A model generated the notes under the pieces. That model did no database searches. It was given only the letters and a program-made list of their open reading frames with translations, and was not told where the DNA came from. A stretch of DNA of 64,000 nt from the NCBI RefSeq assembly GCF_031010195.1, contig NZ_JAUAMC010000001.1:310001-374000 (forward strand). The letters are read 5' to 3'. The stretch is from Halomonas sp. SpR8 (lineage in GTDB: Bacteria > Pseudomonadota > Gammaproteobacteria > Pseudomonadales > Halomonadaceae). Shown here piece after piece: positions 34,169-44,519 of the stretch. The translations under genes were made by a program, and so were the position numbers. How positions within the stretch are numbered: the first letter of the stretch is position 1; each line of letters opens with the position of its first letter.

Positions 34169-35494
34169 TTAGGACAGCAGCGCAGCGACTGCATCTAGCG
34201 TTTGGTCGATGTGTGCCTGGGAGTGGTCACACGAAAGGAAGAAGCGTAGCCGTGCGCTTTTTTCGGGTACCGCAGGATACAGAATCGGCTGTACGTTGAT
34301 CTGCTGCTCCAGTAGAGCGTTGGAGAGACGGGCGGCTGCTGCTGAGCTACCGATAATCACCGGAACCACCGCCGCACCGATGCTTTTGCCGGTATCTAAG
34401 CCGCGCGCGCGGGCTTGTTCTAGAAAGTAGCGCGAAATGGCATGCAGGCGCTGTACCCGCTCTGGCTCTTGCTGCATCAATTGCAGCGCGGCCAGTGAAG
34501 GCGCGGCGACTTGGGTGGGCATGCCGACACTGTAGAGAAAGCCAGGCGCCAGATAGCGCAGGGTCTCCACCAGCGGTTTGCTACCGGCGATATAACCACC
34601 GCAGCCTGCCATGGCTTTGCTCATGGTGCCCATCCAGATATCCACGTCGCGCGGGTCGATATCGAAATGCTCGCGAAGCCCCAGGCCGGTGTCGCCGATT
34701 ACGCCGAACGAGTGGGCTTCATCGACCATTAACCATGACTGAAAACGCTGCTTGAGCTCGATAAAACGCGGTAGCTCAGGAATGTCACCATCCATGCTGT
34801 AGAGCCCTTCGATTACCACCAGGACACGCTCAAACTGATGCCTGTGACGTGCCAATAACGTTTCCAGCGCGTCAGGGTCGTTATGGCTAAACGGCATGCG
34901 TTTGGCGCCGGAGAGCTGCGCGCCGACTAACGAGCTGTTGTGAATATACTCGTCATGAAGTACTAAGTCTTTGGGGCCGAGCAGGTAACCCAGCGTCGAA
35001 ACATTGGTGGCGTGGCCACTGACAAACGCCACGGCGTCTTCGACGTCATAAGCCTTGGCCAGGGCTTGTTCCAGTTCCTGATGAATCGGCCGTTCGCCGG
35101 AGACTACGCGGCTGGCTGAGACTGACGTGCCGTATCGAGCCACGGCATCGCAGGCGGCCTGATTGATGCGCGGGTCGCCTGAGAAGCCGAGATAGTTGTA
35201 GCTGGCAAAGTTGATACAGTTTTTGCCGTTGATCACGCTGGTTGCCCCGGCGGTGCCTTCGTGCACCTTGAAGAACGGGTCGACCAAACCTAACTGTTCG
35301 GCGGCCTGGCGCATCATGGCAATTTGCTGATAGCCGGGCTGGGCATCAAAACGAGTAAAGCGCTCGGGCACCGTGCGCTGCTCAGCCCCTTGGCCATTGG
35401 CGGAGTGAGCGGCAGCGCCGGGCGCACGCGTCGCGGTACGCTTGCGTGCTTGTTGCAGTAGTTGCTGTTTCAGTTCAGAGCGCTTGACTGTCAT
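34169..35494 (-). CDS. rkpG: PLP-dependent alpha-oxoamine synthase (RkpG-like)
   Basis: A 441-residue enzyme of the 8-amino-7-oxononanoate synthase / serine palmitoyltransferase family, which condenses an acyl thioester with an amino acid, losing CO2. Seen: NFASYNYLGFSGDPRI, SVSASRVVSGERPIHQELEQ, DEYIHNSSLVGAQLSG, the PLP-contacting VDEAHSFGVIGDTG (D258, H261) and the Schiff-base lysine K293 in GTMSKAMAGCGGYIAG. An N-terminal extension of about 75 residues is longer than in BioF. Its start overlaps the end of the polyketide synthase gene by 4 bases, so the synthase probably supplies the acyl chain directly; the expected product is a sphingoid-like amino ketone. S. meliloti RkpG is described as the same type of enzyme in K-antigen synthesis. 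No biotin genes are nearby, which argues against BioF. Confidence 0.88.
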   Translation of the reverse strand: MTVKRSELKQQLLQQARKRTATRAPGAAAHSANGQGAEQRTVPERFTRFDAQPGYQQIAMMRQAAEQLGLVDPFFKVHEGTAGATSVINGKNCINFASYNYLGFSGDPRINQAACDAVARYGTSVSASRVVSGERPIHQELEQALAKAYDVEDAVAFVSGHATNVSTLGYLLGPKDLVLHDEYIHNSSLVGAQLSGAKRMPFSHNDPDALETLLARHRHQFERVLVVIEGLYSMDGDIPELPRFIELKQRFQSWLMVDEAHSFGVIGDTGLGLREHFDIDPRDVDIWMGTMSKAMAGCGGYIAGSKPLVETLRYLAPGFLYSVGMPTQVAAPSLAALQLMQQEPERVQRLHAISRYFLEQARARGLDTGKSIGAAVVPVIIGSSAAAARLSNALLEQQINVQPILYPAVPEKSARLRFFLSCDHSQAHIDQTLDAVAALLS

Positions 35495-38400
35495 GGTGTC
35501 TCGGTCGCGGGTGATGAGGAAGCGGACGTAGGCTCAGCGGTTAACCCTTCGGCGCCATGCTGTGCGGCCAGCGAGGCTATCGCATCTTGCGGGGCGTCTT
35601 CAACATCATCATCGTGCTGCTGCATTTTCTGAATCAGCACGCCCGCCAGTTTATCCAACGTCGATGCTTCGCTGAGCACCATCACTGACACCTGTACACC
35701 CAAACGGTTCTCGATAGCGGTCATTAGCTCTACGCCCATCAGCGAATCAAAGCCCATGTCGTAGACCGAACGGTGAATATCGAGCTTCTCTTCATCGATC
35801 AGCAGAATGCTGGCCAGTTCGGCGCGTAGCAGGTCGGTGACCGTGCTGTGCAGCTCCTCGGGGGAGAGGTCGGCCAGTAGAGCGCTGATATTGTCGTCGG
35901 CATCGACACTGCCGTCGTCGTCACTGGCGCGGGCAATTTCATTAAAGCGCGGCGCTTCAGCCGTGGGCAGGAAGCGGGCAAGCGCGCCCCACTCCAGTTC
36001 CAGCACACCCAGGCTTGGCCCAGGGGTTAGCAACATTTGTTCGAGCACGTTCAGCGCGTCATCCGAGCTTAGCGCGGAACCGCCGAGACGCTCTTGCAGG
36101 GCATCCCGGGTGCGTGTGTTGCGGGCCAGGAATCCGACATCTTCAATCGCGCCCCAACGCACGCAGGTCGCCGGTAATCCCGCTGCGCGGCGGTTGGCGG
36201 CAAACGCTTCCAGCCAGTGGTTGGCGGCGACGTAGTTGGCTTGGCCAGGGTTGCCGAACAGGGTGGTCGCCGACGAGTAGAGCACAAAGAAATCCAGCTC
36301 GGCCTCGCGGGTCAGCGCATCGAGATGGCGAGCACCGTCGATTTTAGGCGCAAGCACTTTTTGAATGCGCTCAGCGTCCAGATTGCGAATCAAGCCGTCA
36401 TCGATCACCGTGGCGGCGTGCACAATACCGCGTAGCGGCGCAAGCTCACCCTCAACACGCTCAAGTACCTTGGCCAGTGCAGTGCGGTCGGTGATATCGC
36501 AGGCGGCAGCGATTACTTTTACGCCTTGCTGCTCAAAAGCAGCCACTGCAGCTTGGGCCTCTTCGCTGGCGGGGCCGCTACGGCTGAGCAGAATTAGCTG
36601 CCGCGCGCCTTTTCCGACTAGCCATTGCGCCGTTTTTAAGCCGAAACCGCCCAGGCCACCGGTCACCAGGTAGCTCGCTTCGGCAGATAGCTGCATGGAG
36701 GCCGTGCCCAGTACGTCGTTTTGCGGCGGCGCGATGGGCTGTTCGTAAGTAACGACCACTTTGCCAATCTGGCGTGCCTGCTGCATATAGCGGAAGGCAT
36801 CGATTACCTGACTATGGCTAAATGAGGTAAACGGCAGTGGGCTTAGCGTGCCGTCGTTAAACAGCGCCATCATTTCGCCAAACAGGCGTTGGGTAAGCGC
36901 GGGCTGCACTTTCATTAGCTGATCGGAGTCGATACCGAAGTAGCTTAAGTTGTTGCGGAACGGGCGCAGTCCGATATGGGTGTTTTCATAGAAGTCGCGT
37001 TTACCCAGTTCCAGGAAGCGGCCGAACGGGCGCAGGGCGCGCAGGTTCTGGTTAATCGCTTCCCCGGCCAGCGAGTTAAGCACTACATCGACGCCCTCGC
37101 CATTGGTGTCTTCGAGGATCTCTTCGGCGAAGGTGAGCGAGCGAGAATCGTAGAGCCGCTCGATGCCCATCAGGCGCAGGAAGTCGCGCTTCTCTTCGGA
37201 GCCTACCGTGGCGTAAATTTCCGCCCCCAGCCACTGGGCAATCTGCAGCGCGGCAATGCCCACGCCGCCTGCAGCGCCGTGGATCAGTACCTTCTCGCCG
37301 GGCTCTACCCGCGCTAATTGTTTGAGCGCGTAATAGACCGTGAAGAAGGTCGTCGGGATAGTAGCGGCAGCGGCAAAACTAATGCCTTCCGGCAGCGGTG
37401 CAACCGCATGCTGGCTGGCGATAAGCTTATCGCTAAAGCTGGCGGGGCCGAACCCGACCACGGCTTGGCCTGGCGTCACATGGGTGACATTACTCCCCAC
37501 GCTTTCTACCACGCCCGCAAATTCGAGGCCCAGCGTTGGTCCGGCAAAGCCGTTCTCTATGGCTTCATCAGAGAGCAGGCCCAGGGTGTACATCACATCG
37601 CGGAAATTAAGCCCGGTGGCTTTAACGCTGATTTCAACCTCGTCGGCGCTGGCTTCCGGCAGTAAACGTGGCCGCCAGCTTAACTGGCGCAACTGGCCGG
37701 GCATGGCAAAACCGAGACTCATTGCCTGACGTGGCTGCGCGGTTTGCTGTATCGAATCGGGGCGAGGTGCTGGCAGCGTACGTAGCCGGGTAGCAAAGCG
37801 GTGGCCCTGGTCATCAATAAGCGCTTCGTTCTCGCTGTCCGGTTGGGCCAGGAACATTGCCCAGGCGCTAAGCGCGGGTTCGCTGATCGCCGCCGGGACA
37901 TCGAGCAGATAGACGCTATGGCCTACGGCTTCGTTGGCCAGCGAGCGACCAAAGCCCCATAAGGCGGCATCGCCGGGAACTTCAGCTGCGCTATTACCCT
38001 CGCTGGCAGCCGATTCGTGCCAGAGCGTGCTTAGGCCGTTGGTGACTAACCATAAGGACGCGGTGAGTGATTGCTGCTCTAGCGCCAGCGTCCACTCCAG
38101 AGCGTGCTCACAACGGGCAGTTTGCGCATCGGTGGTGTTGGCGCCGAGGCCACGCAGGTCAATCACATTGAGCGTTTGCTCACTATGCTGGGCGAGTGCG
38201 GAATGGCTCAACGCCTGGGTCAGCAGCTCAGCGGGCGCGCCTTGGCTCACGCTGAGCAGCGCCGGAGTGCCTAGCTGTTGCAGTGCCTCAACCAACTTGG
38301 CAGCGAGTGCCTCGCTGTGCTGATCCGCTACGACCAAATGCCTGCGCTGTGTTGAGCTGGCAACGGCGTCTACGGATGGCGTATCGAGAGGATAGTGGGC

Positions 38401-41400
38401 GTGAAGTAAGTAGGCGCCGCTGTCGCTCTCTTCCAGCTTCATCGGCGAGGAAACCACAAAGCCCTGGTCGTTCAGCCAGCCGACCAGCGTGTCTTGTTCA
38501 AGCGGGGTTTGATCGATGCCTGGCGTGGCCAGTAGGTCATCCAACCAGCGGCTGGGCGCTATGCCTACCAGCATTACCTGAGCGCCGGGGGCCAACTGTG
38601 CTGGCAGCGCCTCAATTAGCTGACGCGTGGCGGTTGGCTGGGTGATATCGACACTCACAAACGCCAGCTGCGATTTTTCAACGCTAGCGGGCGCGGCTAA
38701 TGGGGTGGGTTCGTTTGGGTCCAGGTGCAGCAAATCGATAAGCGGGAAGCGTTCTTGCATCTGCTCCGCCTGATGGCGCGCGCTATCGAGGGTCGTGATC
38801 ACCCTGTAATGCGTTAGGTCGTGGTAAAGCGATTGGGCACTGCGTTCCAGCAGGCGCTCGCCTAAAGCCGGTGCACTGGGCCCCGCTTCTAGCAGTTGCA
38901 AGCGCTGTCCGGCGGGGAGCTCTGCGATCAATGCATCGATCAGCTCACCTAACTCGCCTGCCAACGCCTGCCAGCCGCTTTCGCCTACCAGCACACGGTT
39001 TAAGCGCGCTAGATTGTCCTGGTTAATGCCCAGGCTTTCCAGGTCACTCGTGTTGCTGCGCAGCGCCTGCTGATGCAGTCCTAAACGCCCCACTAGATGA
39101 ATGGGCGCAAAGTAGTCGGGGTAGTCCTGCACCAACAGTTGCCAGATATCGTCCGGCGCGTGCTGCGCTTGCTGTTCCGCCTCTTGCGAACCTTGTTGGG
39201 CAAACGCTTCGCTCAGGCTATCGAGCAGTGGGGCGACTTCGCTGCCGTAGCGCTGGCCGGTACGTTCGGCGTAAACGCTGGCGATATCGGCCAACCGGGC
39301 GAGCGCATCACCGGGCAGTGCCAGCGGCTCCGCCTGCAGCGGCGCTGGCGTCAGTTGCACATCCAAATAGCTGAAGTGCTGATGACGAGCGCGGTTGAGA
39401 CGAATTGCCTTAAAGCGGGTTTTGCTCAATACGGCGACGGCATTACCCGCGGCGTCATAGAGCTCAAAATCGGCGGTAAAGGAGTGCGGTGCACGCTTGC
39501 CCATCACGGCGCGGGCGAGAACCGGCGCACCGGCCTGGGTGTTGACTTGAATGCGCCCCACGCGAACCGGTACGAAGGCGAGCTGGGCGGCAAACTCGCT
39601 GTGCTGGGCGAGCAGCGGGATAAACATCTGGAAGGCGCTATCCAGAATGCCAGGGTGTACGTGCAGGGACGCTAACTGTGCTGCTACGTCCTCCGACAAG
39701 GCGATTTCGCCAATCACCGTATCGCCGTCAATCCAGCCGTGGGAGATCGCCTGGAAAGCGGGGCCGTAGTGCAGGCCAATACGCTCGGCCATTGCCAGGT
39801 GGTCTGCCAGCGTGTAGTCCGGTGCTCGGGTGGGCAGCGCTGGCGCTTTGCGGTTGAGCAAAAAGCCACGGCTTTCGCGCATGGTGCGGGCGACGGCATT
39901 CAACTGCCACTCAACCCCGGAGGCGGGTTCGCGAGAGTGGATCTCCAGGCGGCCATCTACCGGCAGGTAAGTGAGGCGCATTGAACGTCCATGGAGCCCA
40001 TCCAGCAGCAGCGGCGCACGAATTTCCAGCTCTTCGATATCAAGCAGCGGGCTGTCTTTTAGCTGTAGCGCTGCGGCTAGGGTGAGCTCGACAAAACCGG
40101 CGCCGGGGAATACCGCACCTTCGCCAACAACGTGGTCGGCAAGCCAGGGCTGACGCTGGGTGTCGAGCTGGCTTTCCCAGGTGTGCCCGTGCTGCGCCAG
40201 CGGGTAACCCAGTAGCGGGTGCTGGTAGTAGCGCGAAAGCAGGCCTTGGCCGTCGTTGGTGCCATGAACCCAGTGGTGGCTACGCTGCCAGGCATAGCGC
40301 GGTAACGGCACGCGCTGGCCTACTACCGGTAGCTGGCGGCTATTGATAGCAAGACCGCTCAGCAGCAGTTGACTCAAGCAGCGCTCAAGCCCCTCTAGGC
40401 CCGGCTTGTGGCGCTCAATGGTGCCAAAGACCAAGCCTGGGTGCTCCAACTGGCGCAGTGATTCATTGAGATAGCGGCGCAGGATGGGGTGGGCGCCAAT
40501 CTCGATAAAGACGTTATTGCCTTGTTCAATCAGCGCGCTCGCGGCGGCGTCAAACAGTACCGGCTCACGGATGTTTTTCCACCAGTAGGTGGCGTCCAGT
40601 TCGAGGCCGTCGCTGAGGGCGCCGGTCACGGTGGAGTAGTAGGGGATTTGCGTCGCACGCGGGGCGATATCTGCCAGGGCATCGATGACGCCCGCTTTAA
40701 TACTGTCCATCGCGGGGCTGTGGAAGGCGTAATCCAGCGGCAGGCGTTTGGCAAATATATCCTGCTCGCTCAGGGCGGCTTCCAGTGCGCCTAGCTGTTG
40801 ACTATCGCCTGCCAGGGTAATCCCTTTCGGGCTGTTGATACCGGCCAGGCACACTTGCTTGAACTCGGGCTTTTCGAGCCACTCGGCGATAGCATCGGCG
40901 CTCATGGCTACGGCGGTCATTTCGCCTTGACTGCGGGTTTTGCCCTGGTAGTGGCTGCGGAAGTAAATGACTTTGACGGCGTCTTCCAGGCTCAGCGCGC
41001 CGCTGGCCCAGGCAGCGGCGACTTCACCCACGCTATGGCCGAATACCGCAGTAGGGGTAATGTCCTGCTCGTAGAGCCATTCAGTGAGCGCCACTTGCAG
41101 CGCAAATAGGGCAGGCTGGGCGATCTCGGTCAGCCCGAAGCGGTTATCATCGCGTTGCCCGTTACGGCCTTCTAATTCGGCGCGCAGCGAGAAGTCACCG
41201 TGCTGCTGAAAGAGCGCGTCAACGCGGTCGATAGCGGCAGCGAAAACCGGCGAATCGTTGAGCAGATCGCGACCCATGGTTTCCCACTGGCAGCCGTTGC
41301 CATCGTAAACGAACACTGGGCCTACCGCATTGGGTAAGCCCTCAAGCGTGGTCAGGCTGTGCGTTTCACCGGCGGCAAATGCGCTGAGCTGGGTGGCCGC

Positions 41401-42888
41401 TTCTTCAGTGGTTTGAGCAAACAACAGCGCCCCATGACGATGCCGCTCACGGTGGTTGAACAGCGTGTAGGCGATGTCATAAAAGCGGCTGTCGTCGTTT
41501 TCGCGCAGATAGGCAGCGAGATATTCGGCACTTTCTGTTAAGGCGGTTTCGCTGCGGGCGCTTAAGCGAATCGGCAGCGGCGCGTTGATAACCTGCGGCT
41601 CAGGCGTGGCTCGCTCGGGTGGGCTTTCCAAGATAACGTGGGCGTTGGCCCCGCCAAAACCGAAAGAGTTCACGCCAATCACCAGGCGGCCCTGTTTTTT
41701 TAGCGGCTGGCCTTTCGTGACGACTGACAAATTCCACTCATCAAATTTGATGCGCGGATTAAGCTTGCGAATACCAATGGTCGCCGGCACTTCTCGGTGT
41801 TGAATGCTGTAGAGCGCTTTGGCAAGCCCCGCCGCGCCGGAAGCGGTTTCCAGGTGGCCCAGGTTGCTTTTCACCGAGCCAATCAGTAGCGGCGTTTTAC
41901 GCTGCTGGCCAAGCGCTTCACCAATCGCACGGGTTTCAATCGGATCGCCCACTGCGGTGCCGGTACCGTGGGCTTCCAGGTAGTCGATCTCGTCCGGCGA
42001 AATGCCTGCCTGCTCGTAGGCGCGCTTCATCAGGTCAATCTGAGCGCTGGGGTTGGGCACCGTCAGGCCGGATTTATAACCATCAGTGTTGACCGCAGAG
42101 CCTGCGACGACGGCAATAATATTGTCGCCGTCGGCTACCGCCTGGTCGTAATCTTTGAGCAGGAAAATACCGGCCCCTTCCGAGCGCACATAGCCGTTGC
42201 CTGCTTCGTCAAACACTTGGCAGCGGCCAGTGGGCGAGAGCATGCTGGCTTTGGAGAAGATGATAAAGCCGTAGGGATGCAGGTGCAGGCTTATGCCACC
42301 CGCCAGCGCCATGTTGGTTTCACCACTGCGAATCGCTTGGCAGGCTTGGTGAAAGGCCACCATGGAGGATGAGCAGGCGGTATCCAGCGACATGCTGGGG
42401 CCGTGTAGATCAAATACGTAAGACAAGCGATTCGAGGCGATGCTCGAGGTGTTGCCGGTGGCGGTGGAGGCGTCAATAGCCCCCATATCGTCGGCGATTC
42501 GATAAGAGTAATCGAGACTGGCCACGCCTAAGAACACCCCGCACTGACTGCCGCGCAGTGAGCTCGGCACAATGCTGGCGTCTTCCATAGCTTCCCAGGC
42601 GAGCTCTAGGAGCATGCGTTGTTGGGGATCCATATTGGCCGCTTCGCGGGGCGAAATACCAAAAAACTCGGCATCAAACCCGCTGATGTCGCCTAGGCTG
42701 CCAGCGGCAAACGTCACGCTGGTGCCGGGGTGGCGCTTGTCTGGGTGCTGATAGGCGTCAAGGCTCCAGCGGTCAGCAGCCACTTCGGTTACTAAATCTT
42801 TTTCGGCTTGCAGGTCCTGCCAGAACGTTTCAGGGGTGGTGCCTGGGAAACGATGGGCGGCGCCGATGATGGCAACGCGTTTAGTCAT
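35491..42888 (-). CDS. rkpA: Fully reducing type I polyketide/fatty-acid synthase (RkpA-like): KS-AT-DH-psiMT-ER-KR-ACP
   Basis: A 2465-residue iterative synthase. KS about 1-425 (DTACSSS with C172, EAHGTGTAVGDP H307, KSNLGH H345). AT about 525-835 (GHSVG, S619; YAFH at 720-723, between the malonyl HAFH and methylmalonyl YASH types). DH about 889-1165 (WLADH, H919; ILDSAFQ, D1083). Residues about 1200-1700 hold a degenerate methyltransferase-like segment (LLEAGPSAP where LExGxGxG is expected) and a non-catalytic structural stretch. ER about 1725-2047 (HGAAGGVGIAA). KR about 2070-2255 (VTGGLGGFG, S2206, Y2219). ACP about 2350-2420 (GFDSLMGVEL, S2382). No thioesterase is present; release is probably by the overlapping oxoamine synthase. 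It should make a saturated acyl chain, as inferred for RkpA of S. meliloti, which is of similar size. It overlaps both neighbours by 4 bases. Confidence 0.93.
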   Translation of the reverse strand: MTKRVAIIGAAHRFPGTTPETFWQDLQAEKDLVTEVAADRWSLDAYQHPDKRHPGTSVTFAAGSLGDISGFDAEFFGISPREAANMDPQQRMLLELAWEAMEDASIVPSSLRGSQCGVFLGVASLDYSYRIADDMGAIDASTATGNTSSIASNRLSYVFDLHGPSMSLDTACSSSMVAFHQACQAIRSGETNMALAGGISLHLHPYGFIIFSKASMLSPTGRCQVFDEAGNGYVRSEGAGIFLLKDYDQAVADGDNIIAVVAGSAVNTDGYKSGLTVPNPSAQIDLMKRAYEQAGISPDEIDYLEAHGTGTAVGDPIETRAIGEALGQQRKTPLLIGSVKSNLGHLETASGAAGLAKALYSIQHREVPATIGIRKLNPRIKFDEWNLSVVTKGQPLKKQGRLVIGVNSFGFGGANAHVILESPPERATPEPQVINAPLPIRLSARSETALTESAEYLAAYLRENDDSRFYDIAYTLFNHRERHRHGALLFAQTTEEAATQLSAFAAGETHSLTTLEGLPNAVGPVFVYDGNGCQWETMGRDLLNDSPVFAAAIDRVDALFQQHGDFSLRAELEGRNGQRDDNRFGLTEIAQPALFALQVALTEWLYEQDITPTAVFGHSVGEVAAAWASGALSLEDAVKVIYFRSHYQGKTRSQGEMTAVAMSADAIAEWLEKPEFKQVCLAGINSPKGITLAGDSQQLGALEAALSEQDIFAKRLPLDYAFHSPAMDSIKAGVIDALADIAPRATQIPYYSTVTGALSDGLELDATYWWKNIREPVLFDAAASALIEQGNNVFIEIGAHPILRRYLNESLRQLEHPGLVFGTIERHKPGLEGLERCLSQLLLSGLAINSRQLPVVGQRVPLPRYAWQRSHHWVHGTNDGQGLLSRYYQHPLLGYPLAQHGHTWESQLDTQRQPWLADHVVGEGAVFPGAGFVELTLAAALQLKDSPLLDIEELEIRAPLLLDGLHGRSMRLTYLPVDGRLEIHSREPASGVEWQLNAVARTMRESRGFLLNRKAPALPTRAPDYTLADHLAMAERIGLHYGPAFQAISHGWIDGDTVIGEIALSEDVAAQLASLHVHPGILDSAFQMFIPLLAQHSEFAAQLAFVPVRVGRIQVNTQAGAPVLARAVMGKRAPHSFTADFELYDAAGNAVAVLSKTRFKAIRLNRARHQHFSYLDVQLTPAPLQAEPLALPGDALARLADIASVYAERTGQRYGSEVAPLLDSLSEAFAQQGSQEAEQQAQHAPDDIWQLLVQDYPDYFAPIHLVGRLGLHQQALRSNTSDLESLGINQDNLARLNRVLVGESGWQALAGELGELIDALIAELPAGQRLQLLEAGPSAPALGERLLERSAQSLYHDLTHYRVITTLDSARHQAEQMQERFPLIDLLHLDPNEPTPLAAPASVEKSQLAFVSVDITQPTATRQLIEALPAQLAPGAQVMLVGIAPSRWLDDLLATPGIDQTPLEQDTLVGWLNDQGFVVSSPMKLEESDSGAYLLHAHYPLDTPSVDAVASSTQRRHLVVADQHSEALAAKLVEALQQLGTPALLSVSQGAPAELLTQALSHSALAQHSEQTLNVIDLRGLGANTTDAQTARCEHALEWTLALEQQSLTASLWLVTNGLSTLWHESAASEGNSAAEVPGDAALWGFGRSLANEAVGHSVYLLDVPAAISEPALSAWAMFLAQPDSENEALIDDQGHRFATRLRTLPAPRPDSIQQTAQPRQAMSLGFAMPGQLRQLSWRPRLLPEASADEVEISVKATGLNFRDVMYTLGLLSDEAIENGFAGPTLGLEFAGVVESVGSNVTHVTPGQAVVGFGPASFSDKLIASQHAVAPLPEGISFAAAATIPTTFFTVYYALKQLARVEPGEKVLIHGAAGGVGIAALQIAQWLGAEIYATVGSEEKRDFLRLMGIERLYDSRSLTFAEEILEDTNGEGVDVVLNSLAGEAINQNLRALRPFGRFLELGKRDFYENTHIGLRPFRNNLSYFGIDSDQLMKVQPALTQRLFGEMMALFNDGTLSPLPFTSFSHSQVIDAFRYMQQARQIGKVVVTYEQPIAPPQNDVLGTASMQLSAEASYLVTGGLGGFGLKTAQWLVGKGARQLILLSRSGPASEEAQAAVAAFEQQGVKVIAAACDITDRTALAKVLERVEGELAPLRGIVHAATVIDDGLIRNLDAERIQKVLAPKIDGARHLDALTREAELDFFVLYSSATTLFGNPGQANYVAANHWLEAFAANRRAAGLPATCVRWGAIEDVGFLARNTRTRDALQERLGGSALSSDDALNVLEQMLLTPGPSLGVLELEWGALARFLPTAEAPRFNEIARASDDDGSVDADDNISALLADLSPEELHSTVTDLLRAELASILLIDEEKLDIHRSVYDMGFDSLMGVELMTAIENRLGVQVSVMVLSEASTLDKLAGVLIQKMQQHDDDVEDAPQDAIASLAAQHGAEGLTAEPTSASSSPATETP

Positions 42889-44519
42889 TCTTGCTCCTGA
42901 GGTTCTGGTTCTGCCTTGATCACATCGCTACTTATACCGTGTCCAAACACCTGTTTGAATAGTTGGACACCCAGTTCGTTTGCGGCCAGTTCGTGTGGCT
43001 CACTGCCTGTCTTGACTTTAGCCGTATTAACATCAGCCGTTGCCAAATACGCCGTTGCCGTATATTCCGTTGACCATAACATGTAGGGGGTACGGCTATC
43101 AGGGGGCGTAAAGTGTGCATACGCCTCCGACAGAATCGGCACATGGTCCCCATACCAGCCTAGCAGGCCTGGTCGATTTGCTGTATTCAGCGAATTTTTA
43201 ACGCTTTCCAGCATCTTGTCGGATTCACTTAAATGGTGCAAATAGACCGCGAGGTCACGCAGATGGCCGGGTAGCGGCCACGGCGCATTAGGCAGCGTTG
43301 CCGCTAACGTCGCTTGGTTCGGTGCTTCTAAATGTAGCGGGCCGTGATTTTCCATGGTGATAACAAAAATAAATAGCGGCCTATTATCGTCATCTTCAAG
43401 CAGGCGTCCAATCTTTCGTGCAACGGCTAAGTCACCAATGTACTGACCGTTTTTGTCGCTGCTCTTGAAGGCGTTGATATCTATAAAGTGGTCAAAGCCT
43501 AATTGGGGGATTACTTTGTGGCGAAAATAGAAACTCGCTAGGTACGGATGCACGCAGACGGTGCGATAGCCTGCCGCTTTTAGCGCGCTCGCCAAACTGG
43601 GCCGCGGGTGGCGTGACAGCGTGCGGTATGGGTTAAACTGGCGCGCGCCCCACTGGTCAGGCGTAATGCCGGTTAATACGGCACACTCAGTACGCACGGT
43701 ATTAGCCCCCCAAGCGGGCACGTTTAATGCGCCGTGCAGGGTGGCGTTTGCGCGGGTGGCGTCGAAATGTTTGAGCACTTGTGCGTTTACGTCCGTACAC
43801 CACGGGCGCGGGTCGAAAAACGCTTCACTCTGTACCAGCACTATATTAGGCAGTGGTTGTTCGCTTTGATGCGCTTTCGCGACTGGTGTTAAAGCGTGAA
43901 AAGGTGATTGCTCGGGACTGGGAACGGGGGAGCGCATTAGCGCGACACCGTAGGCCCACAGGCTGGCGAAAAGCCCCAATCGATGCATGTCTTCCACGGG
44001 CTGCAAGGTAATGGCAGGTAGTCGAGGGACGCTAATGGCAAGCAGAATCGTCCCGGCGGCGATCAGCCCAAACGCATTGATGAGAAAGTGGCTAGCGCCT
44101 GCGCTGGTCACCAGCGAGCTTTCCCAGTAAAAAAACGCACCAATGGCGACCGCAGCGGCGCTACTGGCGGCAATGGCCAAGCCAATGCCGAAAAAGGGCA
44201 CGTATAAACGCGGATGCAGCACCGCATCCCAAAAGTATTCAAAATCGTGACAAATAAACGGTTCATAAAGCGTATGCGATTTGGTGTTACTCGACTGCAC
44301 GACCACCAACTGCAGCGAGAGAAATACCATGACCGCAAACCAGGGCCGCTGGAGAAGCAACACCAAGAGTCCAAACAGCAGTAGCCATGAGCCAATATGC
44401 ACACCACTCGCTGCTATACCGCGCTGCCAGAAGGGGCGCGGCCGAGGGCTAAGCAGGGCTTCAAACACGCCGCTGATTAACAGCCCTGCAAGTAGGGGCC
44501 AAGCGAGTGTGTCAATCAC
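42885..44519 (-). CDS. LTA-synthase-like sulfatase-family membrane protein (possible RkpI counterpart)
   Basis: A 544-residue protein. Residues 1 to about 200 contain four to five membrane segments (LLAGLLISGVFEALL, HIGSWLLLFGLLVLLLQ, VPFFGIGLAIAASSAAAVAI, LINAFGLIAAGTILLAISVP). The rest is an alkaline-phosphatase-superfamily domain facing the periplasm: NIVLVQSEAFFD (where LTA synthases have the ESFYD nucleophile region), LASALKAAGYRTVCVHPYL, FIFVITMENHGPLH and the metal-binding GWYGDHVPILSE. The usual catalytic Thr after the metal site is not obvious, so substrate and activity are uncertain; LtaS- and EptA-type relatives transfer phosphoglycerol or phosphoethanolamine from lipids. It overlaps the synthase gene by 4 bases and the dehydrogenase gene by 8, so it belongs to the lipid-anchor operon. 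Confidence 0.82.
   Translation of the reverse strand: MIDTLAWPLLAGLLISGVFEALLSPRPRPFWQRGIAASGVHIGSWLLLFGLLVLLLQRPWFAVMVFLSLQLVVVQSSNTKSHTLYEPFICHDFEYFWDAVLHPRLYVPFFGIGLAIAASSAAAVAIGAFFYWESSLVTSAGASHFLINAFGLIAAGTILLAISVPRLPAITLQPVEDMHRLGLFASLWAYGVALMRSPVPSPEQSPFHALTPVAKAHQSEQPLPNIVLVQSEAFFDPRPWCTDVNAQVLKHFDATRANATLHGALNVPAWGANTVRTECAVLTGITPDQWGARQFNPYRTLSRHPRPSLASALKAAGYRTVCVHPYLASFYFRHKVIPQLGFDHFIDINAFKSSDKNGQYIGDLAVARKIGRLLEDDDNRPLFIFVITMENHGPLHLEAPNQATLAATLPNAPWPLPGHLRDLAVYLHHLSESDKMLESVKNSLNTANRPGLLGWYGDHVPILSEAYAHFTPPDSRTPYMLWSTEYTATAYLATADVNTAKVKTGSEPHELAANELGVQLFKQVFGHGISSDVIKAEPEPQEQE

Noticed and set aside
34169..35494. BioF (biotin synthesis) as the identity of the oxoamine synthase
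   Set aside because: It overlaps the PKS gene by four bases, carries a long N-terminal extension and has no biotin genes nearby; the rkpG-type role fits better.
39097..39675. Plus-strand frame of 192 codons opposite the PKS gene (also 37340-37729 and 41968-42372)
   Set aside because: These are antisense shadows of a GC-rich coding sequence with clear domains on the minus strand.
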